From NCBI GenBank assembly GCA_034406715.1, contig CP137872.1:372001-436000 (forward strand): a stretch of DNA of 64,000 bases. The letters run 5' to 3'. This document shows, piece after piece, positions 54,525-64,000 of this stretch. Source of the stretch: Rhodotorula mucilaginosa (taxonomy: Eukaryota; Basidiomycota; Microbotryomycetes; Sporidiobolales; Sporidiobolaceae). The notes under the pieces were generated by a model. The model saw only the letters and a program-made list of their open reading frames with translations. It had not been told where the DNA came from and made no database searches. The position numbers and the translations under genes are program-made. Each line of letters starts with the position of its first letter. Within the stretch, counting starts at the first letter, position 1.

Positions 54525-55701
54525 CTAAAGCTGATCTAGACTGTCGCTACTCAGGCGCCTACTCGAGCGACTGCCGCGACGTCCGAGACTCCCGTAGCCC
54601 GCCGACTGCGAGCGTGCCAATCCATGAGGAACGTCTTTGTCTTCGCTGCTCCCGAAAGCCTCCACGTCTGCCAGCCGGCGACGGCGAGATCGCTTAGAGC
54701 GACGAGTATACTCCCTGCCCAACTCATATGAATTGTCGTATCCATTTTGGCCTCCGCCGCCGCCGCCGCCACCCATCCCCATGCCTGAGCTCATGTTGTT
54801 CTGCCGGCGGGGACCACAGCAGGGCGGCTGGCCCGAGCCGGCGGATGAAGCGTGTGGATCAAACATGAGGTGCCAGTATAGAAACTGTAGAACGCCGGAC
54901 GCGACCAAGAACTGTCACGCGATTCGAGTCAGGGTATCCGTTCACCATGATCTGTTCTCGGTTTTCTGATGGCGCCACTCACGCTGTAGAACGCGTATCT
55001 CGCCTGCCCTTGACAAATCCACGACATCGGAGTGGCCGAGCTGTATTTGGGCCAGAAAAGGGAACGGTCAGAGGTTGCTCGGCAGCTGCAGGAAGGGAAG
55101 AGAGAGAACGATCGGCGCCAGAGCACCAGGTCTCTGCAGCTGTCTCAAAGTTCAAGCTCCAAAGCACGCAGTTCGCGAACAGGCACACCTGGAGAAAGGA
55201 GAGAACAAGTCAGTCAGTGGGGTCGGGCAAACGTGGCCGGCAAAAGCTCGAACGATCCCGTCGACTTACGTGTAGAGTGGTCGAGAGCCAGTTTCCGTTG
55301 GTCGTGAAGGCGCTATACACGGTGAGGAGCAATGCCACGTCGGCGAACAGGGCCGATCCGCAGGCCCAAGTCTTCGCCCATGGGTCGGAGGGCAGCGCGA
55401 ACATGCTCCACCTGGACGGCGCAGAGATTCACCATGTCAGCCTTCCTCCCAGAGGACACTCCCAGACGTGCGCAACGCGGTGCTCGCAAAACTTGGTAAA
55501 GAACGCACGACAAGATCAGGGCCAGAACGGCGAGACAGAACCCGTCGGCTATCTGCGGGCGGACATCCAGGTCAATCAATTCTTGGTAGCCGCGATAACG
55601 ATCAAAGTTGAGCATACCTTGATAGCAAGGGCGTACGGACTGTTGTTCGGGCGCGCGCTTGAGTAGCCGCCAGAGTAGCCCCCAGAGTAGCTATCGTCCA
55701 T
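54525..55701 (-). CDS. Tetraspan membrane protein with Gly-rich tail, unknown
   Basis: The N-terminus MDDSYSGGYSGGYSSARPNN has a repeated SGGY element and splices by a GTATGC donor after ALAIK to IADGFCLAVLALILSW. Further membrane-type segments are KTWACGSALFADVALLLTVY, VCLFANCVLWSLNF, a weaker QGQARYAFYS region and FLVASGVLQFLYWHLMFDP. The C-terminus is a long soluble tail: a Gly run with PPCCGPRRQNN, then REYTRRSKRSRRRRLADVEA and a Ser/Arg-rich end (SRSSRRLSSDSLDQL), stop at 54525-54527 on the complement. It resembles basidiomycete MARVEL-like proteins in layout. The exon near 55050-55180 is uncertain because two frames are open there. Localisation is probably plasma membrane or endomembrane (inferred). 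Confidence 0.65.
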
Positions 55702-56202
55702 GGTTCACCGATACGAGCGTAGCACTCCGAAGCAAAGGAGCGAGCCGACAGATAAGAGAGCGAGAGGGAAAGAGCAGAGAGAGAAGAGGGATATGCGAAC
55801 GTTTCCAGGAGGGTGAAAGACTTCGGGAAGTCCGCGGATCAGTCGGGCGGACTGAGCGAAGTCCGAGCTCCGAGCGCGAACGCGAAGAAAGATCCCGATC
55901 ACGCAATCGCCCAGATATAGCTGCCGGTGGAAGGGCCTATAGACACCTTCAGGCATAGGTGACGAGTTGAGGAGACGGCAGTGCGAGAGAAGGCGCAGCG
56001 AAAAGCGCGAAAGGCCGTGCGAGCTTTGAGGTTTCGTAAGAGTGGCGGCGAGACGCGAAGCTTGAAGGTGTGAGCAAGCAGAGCCGATGCTGTAGTCCTT
56101 GCCGATAGTACAACGATGTATGCACCCGCGAAAACGTCAATGGTATGGTACGACAACAAGGTAACGGGCGAGAAGAGACGATGGAAAGAGGAATCCGGAT
56201 GC
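55702..56202. other. Intergenic region, no gene seen
   Basis: 501 bp between the start of the tetraspan gene and the stop of ATG6, both minus strand. Purine-rich on the plus strand from about 55740 to 55900. It should contain the tetraspan promoter and the ATG6 3' UTR. Confidence 0.55.
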
Positions 56203-58955
56203 TCAGAGCGAAGCGCGACTGAGGAGGATCTTGAGGTCAAGCAGGACCTGCGCAGAGGAGTTTGCTCGATAGTGAGTATCTCGGTCGTATGCGTCAAGGG
56301 GTAGGCTCGGGGCAGCGCGGCAGCCAATCGTCGAGCCAAGTTGGCGGGACAGTCTCCCGAAAGAAAGACATGCCACACTCACATGCCGCAACGCGCGCGT
56401 CCAGGCTTCGTCGCTCCCGAACTGGAGCTTGATCGAGACGTCGCCGATCCGGTCCTTGACGACGCTGCGGTATTGCACGTAGCCGCAACGAGTAAGTCTC
56501 GTCAGTAAGGCCCAGAGTGAAGGTTTCCTCCGGTTCACGCAACCAGGCAAGAGCCTCCCCAGACAAAACCAAGAGACAACGAGCGAATGGTTGCTTACGC
56601 ATGCGGGACTCGGACTTTGGGGTCACGAGCGGTGACAAACTCGACGAGCTGGCGCAAGCACTCGAGGAAGGCGACCATGGCCATGTCGAACCTGCGATTC
56701 TGGAGCAGGCGGGTGACGGCGAAATCGCCAGAGCCGTACCTGAAAGGGTCGAGGGAGGCGGGATCGGCGGCGGTAACGAGTCGCGACGAAAGAGAGAGTG
56801 AGAGAGTTTACGAGTGCGTCAACACACGGATTCGTCGCGACACTTTCCTTTCAGCTCGTGAAGGTCCTCTAGCAGAGCAGAGAAAACCTGCCGCGAGCAT
56901 CTGGAGAGCATGTAGGGCCAGAAAAGGTCCCGACCACTCACAGTTCATACACGGCAACGACACTTTTGTTGCCATCCGACCCGCCATCTCCCAGTCCCCC
57001 ACCACCACCACTGCTGACCGCAGCCCCTGAACCGCCCACACTCGTCGCCGCCGCCGTCGAAGCTCTCACGCCGTTCGCACCACCCCTGCCAAGACCGGTC
57101 GTCCCCGCCATCGGTAAAAAGTCCGCCTCTGCGTTCGCCGGATCCTCTTCGAGTTTCTCGATGGTGCTGAAACTCCCGCAGGGGACGAGTCGGTACCCCC
57201 TAAAGTGGTAGAACCCAAAATTGTGCGCGATAGTCGACAGAAGCAAGAGCGTGTGACCCCACGCGGCGTTGATCTCGGGCCATTCGACCTGCGCCGAGCG
57301 AGGGGACGAGAACGGGGGCCGGAGGTTCGGGAACGCGTCAGGCGACTGTAATGGAGGTCCGAGCGACAGGAGGGAGGGACCAGAAAGATACGCACATTGA
57401 TGCCGGGTAGACGGCCGAGTCGCAGTCCGTTGATGGTCCCAAATCCTGCCTCTTGTCCAATACAGAACGCGTCGTCTGCCCAGTTTAGGTGTGAAGTCAA
57501 CACCCCGTTCCGCCCGCGTTCATAGTCGATCACCACCGCAGAGTACGCACTGTAAACGTTGGTCCGCTGCAGCTTTTCGAGCTCCTTGTGCCCGTACGCG
57601 AGCCTGGTCCGCAGCGAGTCTTCACGGTCTTGCAGCTCGTCCCGCCGGACGACGTACTTGGAATGCTGCTTCCAGAACCTGTGCGCCAGACGTGTAAGTA
57701 GCGGAACCCCACATCTCGAGTGCTTGATTTGTATGTCGGCAAGGCCGGCTCGAGAAGGGGAAGGGAGAGGAAGGGAACGGAGCGCGCACTCTGCTTCTTC
57801 CCGCGCGAGCTCGGCTTCTTCGGCGTCGAGCGCCGCCTTGTCATCTGCGAGACTAGCCTTTTGCGCCTCGACGGCCTTCAACTCGGCGACCGCGTGAGCC
57901 TCGGCTTTCCGGAGCTGCGCGCAAGGGGAAACTCTGTCAACTAATCGCTGTGCATACCTCATGCAGTCTGCAATGAGCGAGATGGACCTGGGATTGAGAG
58001 TCCTGCGCACCTTGGCAATGTCTTTTTCGAGCGCTTCTTTCAGCTCGAGTTCCCCGGCTCCGGCTCCCGGTCCCTTCCCTCCCGCTGCCGCCGGGTTCGC
58101 CACCTTGAGTTGCTTCAACACCTCGTCCCTCCGCTTGTGCACGTCCTTTTCGAACCCGAGGAGGCGGTCCCGCTCCTTTTTGAGGGCGTCGAGCTCGCGC
58201 GTCATGAGTTCGAACAAGAGTTCGGTGCATTCAGTGCAGAGCGGGTGCGAGAGGCCGGTGCCGCCAGCGGATGCGACGGTCGAAGGTGGCAGGGAGAGGA
58301 GGGCGTAGAGGTTCGAGAGCTGAGCGAGGTGAGCCTGGAGCGAGTTGTTGTTGTTGTCGGACGAGGAATTTGCGACAGCGTCATCGCCGTCCTGGGCAAT
58401 CGACAACCCATCCGGAGTGGCCTGCCGTCTCGCGGACGAGCCCGCTTGAGTCGGTTGAGTTGATGCGCCAGCAGAATTCGTCGAAATGGTCGACGGAGCA
58501 GTCATGGCGGGTCCGGCGTTCGAGTTGGGCGAGATGACTGACTCGGTCAAGACGATGTACGAGTCCTGCGGTCCGAGGGTGCGTCGCTGTGGCGGCGGTG
58601 GTACGACGATGCGGTCCACGGGATTCGGGGCAGGTGTTCGGTTCCGTACGAGGTTGTACATCTGCGGGTACGGCATGCGGGCGGCAGCATTGGGGCGAGG
58701 TGGGGCTGCTGCTGCTGCTGCTCCGGCTGTGGGAGGAGCAGGGGCGGTGAACCTGTCCGAGGCGGACAAGAAGTCGTACGTCGATGGCGACAGTGCTGCG
58801 ACTGAATCCTGGACATGCTGGCCTCCTCCAGCTGGATGAGCGAGTCGGCGAGGATGCGGATGATGAGGATGAGAAGGAGACGGAGCAGGGAAATTCGGCA
58901 ACGACGACGAGATCAGAGGTTGCCGGCAGCGCTGGCAGTTGGCATTGATCGACAT
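56203..58955 (-). CDS. ATG6: Beclin-1 homologue Atg6/Vps30
   Basis: Atg6 is the regulatory subunit of the Vps34 PI3-kinase complexes for autophagy and vacuolar sorting. It starts MSINANCQRCRQPL with the family's N-terminal CxxC, and a second CxxC appears in HPLCTECTELLFELMTREL. Between them is a Pro/Ala/Ser-rich region. The coiled coil includes ELDALKKERDRLLGFEKDVH and KAEAHAVAELKAVEAQKASL. The BARA domain reads NVYSAYSAVVIDYERGRNGV, WADDAFCIGQEAGFGTINGL, RLGRLPGIN|VEWPEINAAW, HNFGFYHFRGYRLVPCGSFS, YGSGDFAVTRLL, FDMAMVAFLECLRQLVEFV and DRIGDVSIKLQFGSDEAWTR. It ends LRH|VLLDLKILLSRASL after an intron starting GTGAGTGTGG. A Gly/Ser/Ala-rich insertion of about 55 residues sits inside the BARA domain before KSVVAVYEL. 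Stop at 56203-56205 on the complement. Confidence 0.94.
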
Positions 58956-60199
58956 GCCCGCAGCCTGGCCTAGACTGGCAGAATGGTCAAAGTCCGAGAC
59001 GCGACGATGAGAAGTCGCGGCTCTCGCTTCTCCCTAACTTATCACTTGCCGACCGGTCTCGACGCCTCGCCCAGCTTGACCAGTCCAGACAGGGACCGCA
59101 TGCTGCAGCCGTCCCGACTCGACTCGACCCAGGCGTGCCAGTTGTTGCCACTCTCATTCCTCGGCGCCACATTGTCCTCGACCGCTTCCGCAGGACTCGG
59201 CAGCTCCTACGGATGACAGACGCCCAAAGTTTCCAGCTTGCTCGTACACCCAACTCTCTCGGCCAGCAGGCACCTGGCCCTGCTTCGCGTTGCCGCTCCC
59301 CCACGACTCTCGATCCTGACGCTTCGGCCCGGTCAGCCTGCGTCTTGGCTCCCGTACGCCGGGCACAACGCGCGACAGCTCTCGAGCAGGAGCTGTGCAT
59401 GTCTGACACTTGATGATGCTGGCCTTCGACGATGAGACTGCAAGAGCTGGCATCCTCAATCGGGCGTCCACGCTCGCATTTGACGAATCGCACTGGCGAG
59501 GGGGTCAACCTGCCGACCGATCGAATGTAGCGCGCCTACGCCTGCTCATACGTACATGAATCTACTCTGGTGCGCTCAGGGTGGCACATCCCGCTTCTGG
59601 GACTCGGCCGCCGACGACAGCTTGGGCGTTCATGACTACAATCCGCTTCTCCAGGATGATTCTACGGTTCCCGCGATGCTAGCCGAAGGCTCTGCTCCAG
59701 CTCACTGAATGCTGCGTCAACTACATGCGCGACAGCCGTACCTTCTACGGCGAGTGACTTAACGCCAACAGACGGATTTCGACTGCACCTCGTTCGCACT
59801 AGTCTTGACTCCGGATCGGTCCCCTGACCAAGCTCGAGTTCCGCCGCCGCCTTCGCCTCCGAGGACGAAGATCAGGATTATTTGTTGCAGGTGCTTCGAT
59901 TGTCGGTGTATACGGATCCGGCGTCGGCGGACGTAAGGAAAATTGTGCCGGATCATGATAGCGTTCGACTTCACCTTCACAGGGCGTAAGAGCACCATAT
60001 CTGTACTTTCTGACAAGTCGAGGAAGGATTCGGTGTAAAATATGGCGTCTAGAGACGAAATCGTCTTTCCGTGTGCGATCGTGCAGCAGCCTACAACCGT
60101 CATCTCTCGAGACCCGCTCCCACAGCCCAGGCTTCTGCGAGTCCAGCCAGCGCGTATAGAGGCTAGCTGTTGGCGCTCTAGGGGCGCCCTGGACTCGAC
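58956..60199. other. Unresolved region between ATG6 and MED14
   Basis: 1.24 kb between the divergent starts of ATG6 (minus) and MED14 (plus), long for this window. Plus-strand frames that look partly coding occur in succession: one from 58983 (77 codons), one from 59413 (48 codons, MMLAFDDETARAGILNRAST) and one from about 59556 (MNLLWCAQGGTSRFWDSAAD) to a TGA near 59706. Adjacent frames overlap too closely for ordinary introns, and I recognise no family. It may hold a small spliced gene, a decayed gene or only promoters. Confidence 0.35.
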
Positions 60200-63100
60200 A
60201 TGCACGCGAGCGGTGAGCCGGCAGCAGCTGCTCCCCACTCTGCCTCCTCGACGTCGCTCCCTCCGAGCAACGGCACTCGCCCCAACCAGGATGCGGACGG
60301 TGGAGGCGAGGGCGACGAGCGAGAGCTGCCCGTCGTCCTGCAGGACCTCGTCCCGCTCTCGTACTTGATCGACCGCGTCGTCTCGTCCGCCTACTCCGAC
60401 CTCGCGACCCTCGTCGAGACCTTGCCCGGCAGCCACAGCCACGCGTCGGCGCCGAGCAGCGCAGCAGGCACCGACGACCAAGCCCGCAAACGCAAGATCG
60501 TAGACCATGTCCTCAACTCGCGCCGCCAACTCGTAAAGTTGCTCGTCCTCGCGCGCTGGTCGAAAGAGGCTCACCGACTCCACAAGGCCATCAACATTGT
60601 CGGGTTCCTCGCGATCCAGAATCACCAGATCGATCGCGCGATAGAAGCCCTCACCGAGACGCATGGCATGCTCGCGCGCGCCCGCGTTCGGAACTACGAC
60701 CTCGCTTCGGCTCTCAACGTCCTTTCGACCGGATCCGCTGCCTCCCTCCCCGCGAGCCTCACCGACCCGTTCGCAGCCGAACTCGCCCACCCGCTCACGG
60801 ACACACAAGTCCTCGACACCCTCGCCGAGTTGGACCGCGTCCTGCTCGCGCGCCTCGTTCTCCGGATCGAACCCCTCCCACCTGCACTCAGCGACCCTGC
60901 GGCATGGCGGATACACGACGGCCGCGTCACGTTCCGAGTCGACGGGATGTGGGAAGCAGATTTGACTTTTGGAGGCGACAACGAGTCGGAAGAGTCGACG
61001 GGGCAGCAGGGCGGCGAGTGGTACCTCCTCGCGATTAGGTTCCTCTTCCGCGTCAAAGATGCCAGAGGAGGTGCGCTCACGGTCATTGATTCGCTCAGGA
61101 GCGATGGAAACTGATCAGACTCTGTGCTTGGGAACCCGGATGTAACAGCCTGGTCGTCGACTCCGCTCGGTCCGATCAAGGACCACTTGCTCCAACTCTG
61201 CAACCAAGAACTCCTCCGCCGACCCTACTTTCCCCCGCCTCTCCCACCTCGACCGACATTCGCATTCGATCCAAACAGCAGCTCCGCGACGACTGGCGGC
61301 GCAGGACGAGAAACGAGCACGACCGCCGCGGCGCCGCTGTTGCCCGATCCGCAAGCTCCTCCCCCCGCACCGGGCGAGATGCCCGTCCTGTTCCCGAACG
61401 GGGACTCGTCTGCGGCGCCGAACGGAGTGATCATGGGCGGGGAGGAGAACCAGAGCGAGCAAGAGCGGGTCAGGCAAGAGTGGGACGAGAAGGAGCGAGA
61501 GTGGCAGCGTGAAAAGGACGAGGTGATCAAGAAACGGAAGAGGGACCGCCCGCTTGATCGCGGCTACACTTTCTTGCGTGCGTGTCCTTTCCTATTCTTG
61601 TTCGCGGAACACGAGTGCGCACGCGCCGGAAACGTTCACTTTGTTTCGGTGCTGATTCTCGTAAACCGTTCCGTGCTTGAGCACGCACAGAACGACTCGC
61701 GCTCTCGTACCAACTCGAAGCGGTCCATTCGTCCGCGGCTCGACTCGCCGCGACGAGCTGGAGCGGTACCCTCGAAGTGGAAAGGAGAACGAGCAAGACA
61801 ACGACGGCGGGAGCGGGAAATGCAGAGGTCGAAGGGGAGGACGAGGTTCGGATCCACTACTGGAGGTGAGTGTTTGCCTCCATGACAATCCTTCTTGGCT
61901 TGCGTACAATCGGGATTCCCTCCTCGATTTGGCGGAAGGCTCCGCAAGATTGTCGTTGAGGCTAACACTGTGTCTTGCCTTCTCTTCGAACCAGACCACC
62001 TGCCGCCATCTCTTCTTCAGCGGCTACAACAGCTTCTGGCAAGCCGCTCCGACCGACTTCCACACCTGCGCCTTCCACCTCGACCGCGGCGCAACAAGGT
62101 CCGCCTGCACAACCGGGGAGACGAGCCGGACCGGGCGGCACCCTCGTCTTTTCGTTGCGGCCGATAGCGCCGGCAGCTGTCATCGCCGGCGGGGGCGGTC
62201 CGAGGAGAGGAGGGATCTCGCGCTTGAGAGGGGAACGAGCACGGCAGGACGCGCTGCAGGCTGCGCTGGATCGAGCGGCGAGGAGCGCTTCCGCTTCCGC
62301 TTCGTCTTTCGGCTCGGGCGGCAACGACGACGACAACCTCGAGGATGCGGTCTCTGCCTCCCAAACCCTCCCTGCCAGAATCGACGTGCCCAAGACGCTT
62401 TCGGTGACTTGGCTACCATCCACCTCGAACAGCGCTGCGGCATCGATCCCTTCCGCCCTCGCCTCGCTCAACTTGACTTCGCTGCTCGGTTCGGACCTCG
62501 ACGTCGAGCGCGTCCTGCGACACGTGACGGCGTTACATGCTCGAGACGCGATCGAACGGTTATCAAACGTCATTCTTGCGGCGCCGGTCCCAGGTTCGGG
62601 CGACGAGGCGAAAAAGCACGAGCGCGTGCCGCGGCGTGCAAGGCTCGTGTACCCGTCTCCTCGGCGACGGCGGCGGCGGCTGGGTGGTCTTGCTGGATCG
62701 GAGACGAAGAACAAGGAGGATGAGGAGGAGGATCCGGTCGACGTCGTCGTGCCGTATCTACACCTGCCACTCGTCGGCGCGCATGCAGTCGGTGCGCATA
62801 TCGATCCAGTCACGGGCCAATTCGAGCTCCGCGGCGCACCCGACATCGCGCCCGATGCCGAAAATCTCGACGGTCGAGTCGACCTCGCGGAGGACGAGGA
62901 TGGAGGATCTGTCGCTGAAGCGGAGGGTGGATCGAGCGCGCGAGATCAGAGGCTACGACTCGCTTCGGAGCGGATTCATCGCGAGCGGTTCGGACCTGCC
63001 GTGATGGGAGTTCCGAAGGGCGTCAAGCAGCAGCAGCAGCAGCAGCAGCAGGGAGACCCCGACGCGTGGATGAAGGGGCTGGTCGAGGTTGTGGCGCGGA

Positions 63101-64000
63101 TACGAGCTTCGGTGCGTTCCCTCCTTCTCTCCGCAGATGCTTACGAACGTGCCACCCTGATAAGCGTGAGAATGGCAGACCATCATCGACGAGCTCGATA
63201 CGCTCCTCTCGCTCCTGTCCCTCCCGCTCTCTTCGCCTCCAGTCCGTCGACTCCCCCTCCCGCCCCGAGAACTCGCCAAACTGGGTCCCAACGCCTCTGC
63301 CGCAGCCGGCCGCGCCGCGTTCCTCTTCGTTCCCTTGCTGGCGGACGAACCTGCCCTCGCGGGTTGGTTCCTCGTGCTCGAACTGTTCGAGGATGGGATT
63401 CGGGCGGCGCTGCTCTCTACGGCGGAACGGAGCGATCAACTCGGTAACTGGACCGAGATCCTCGAAGTCGGCTGGCTCGGCACTCCTTCACCGGCGGCGG
63501 TGACTTCGGAAGCCGTCGAGGCCAAGACGGCTGAAACCTCGGCCGGAAACGCGAAGGGAGCCAACCTGGGCTTTGAGATCAAGAGCGAGGTTTTGCGCAG
63601 TTTGTGGTGGCACTGCGTGTACGCTTCTCCGCGCGTGCTTCGAAGCGTGTGCGGCACTCACTCATTGCTTATCCCGACAGTCGCCGGGCCGCCGCTTTCA
63701 GTCTCGAACTGCAGCTTCATCTCCGCCGCATCCCGTACCGGCGCGAATCCGTCTCTTCGGCCGCGACGGCCAGTCGACTCGTCCTCCCAACGGCCACTCT
63801 ACTGCGGATCCCCGATGTCGAGCAGCTGCTTCGCCCAGATGCAGAGCTACGCTGCGCTGTCGAGGAAGATGGCGGGAGAAAGGTGCGTGCACTCGAGTCG
63901 CGGCTACTCTCGCTCCCAGGGACAGTCGCTGAGACGCATCATTCCCATACAGGCTATCCTACTGGTCTACTTGCGCATCAGCCCCGGGGCGCCATCGCCC
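60200..64000 (+). CDS. MED14: Mediator subunit Med14/Rgr1, N-terminal part (runs off the edge)
   Basis: Med14 is the architectural backbone joining the head, middle and tail modules of Mediator in RNA polymerase II transcription. After an Ala/Ser-rich tail, the family block reads ELPVVLQDLVPLSYLIDRVV, YSDLATLVETLPGS, RKRKIVDHVLNSRRQLVKLL, VLARWSKEAHRLHKAINIVG and FLAIQNHQIDRAIEALTETH. Next come RARVRNYDLASALNVLSTGS and WRIHDGRVTFRVDGMWEADL. Later exons contain PWSSTPLGPIKDHLLQLCNQ, RPLDRGYTFL, RLALSYQLEAVHSSAARLA and LPARIDVPKTLSVTWLPS. A Q8 tract precedes DAWMKGLVEVVARIRAS, and AGWFLVLELFEDGIRAALLS follows, then LGNWTEILEVGWLGTPSPAA. Introns lie near 61073-61142, 61577-61690 and 63113-63177, and others are likely. 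The start ATG at 60200 precedes MHASGEPAAAAP. The gene continues past 64000. Confidence 0.9.
63028..63051 (+). repeat. (CAG)8 polyglutamine microsatellite in MED14
   Basis: Eight uninterrupted CAG codons encode Q8 after GVK in the Med14 frame. A pure trinucleotide repeat in coding sequence is likely to vary in length between strains. Confidence 0.92.

Noticed and set aside
59759-60916. Long minus-strand open frame (385 codons) opposite MED14
   Set aside because: It is the antisense of the strongly recognisable Med14 exon. High GC with strong codon bias creates long antisense frames, and its protein shows no domain.
1-64000. tRNA/rRNA genes, CRISPR arrays, transposons, LTR elements or viral remnants
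   Set aside because: No cloverleaf with A/B boxes, no regular spaced repeats, and no reverse transcriptase, integrase, transposase or capsid motifs were seen in any frame. Short degenerate remnants could still escape reading by eye.

Overview
This window looks like nuclear DNA of a basidiomycete fungus, most likely a GC-rich, intron-dense yeast of the Pucciniomycotina (Rhodotorula/Sporobolomyces-like). That placement is an inference from gene content and architecture. The genes are closely packed on both strands. Most are cut by short introns of about 50-100 nt with GTGAGT/GTGCGT/GTAAGT donors, CTGAC-type branch sites and CAG acceptors. I see no rRNA, tRNA, CRISPR array, transposon or viral relic. 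Because of the introns, gene ends below are usually start codon to stop codon, and the exon limits mentioned are my own reading of splice sites.

Layout, left to right. 0-10 kb: the kinetochore gene NDC80 (+); an Ala/Lys-rich signal-anchor protein of unknown function (-); the branchpoint-binding splicing factor SF1/BBP (-); and a strikingly divergent beta-tubulin (-). 10-20 kb: a disordered protein of unknown function (+); a 2-oxoglutarate/Fe(II) oxygenase (-) head-to-head with the scavenger decapping enzyme DcpS (+); a four-helix MARVEL-like membrane protein (-); and a large polytopic membrane protein ending in a DUF3431 domain (+). 20-31 kb: a PHOSPHO-type HAD phosphatase (-); a nuclear nucleoplasmin-like FKBP prolyl isomerase (+); dolichol-phosphate mannose synthase (-); an unknown coiled-coil-like protein (-); and mitochondrial D-lactate dehydrogenase (+).

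31-47 kb: the autophagy kinase ATG1 (+); mitochondrial IF-2 (-) head-to-head with the RNase P/MRP subunit POP7 (+); a membrane-anchored acyl-protein thioesterase-like hydrolase (+); the cell-wall regulator KNR4/SMI1 (+); and a short mitochondrial-type protein (+). 47-64 kb: the TRAPP-II subunit TRS120 (+); two tetraspan membrane proteins with a tiny putative gene between them (all -); ATG6/Beclin (-); an unresolved 1.2 kb stretch; and the N-terminal part of Mediator subunit MED14 (+), which runs off the right edge.

These are mostly conserved housekeeping genes with no operon-like logic. Relationships that may matter are divergent gene pairs sharing short promoters (tubulin/unknown, oxygenase/DcpS, mtIF2/POP7) and two autophagy genes, ATG1 and ATG6, about 21 kb apart. 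I did not find a convincing new multi-gene system. The most unusual points are the beta-tubulin changes at drug-site positions, GC-AG introns in two genes, the DUF3431 fusion, a Gly/Ser insertion in the ATG6 BARA domain, and several unassigned small genes.
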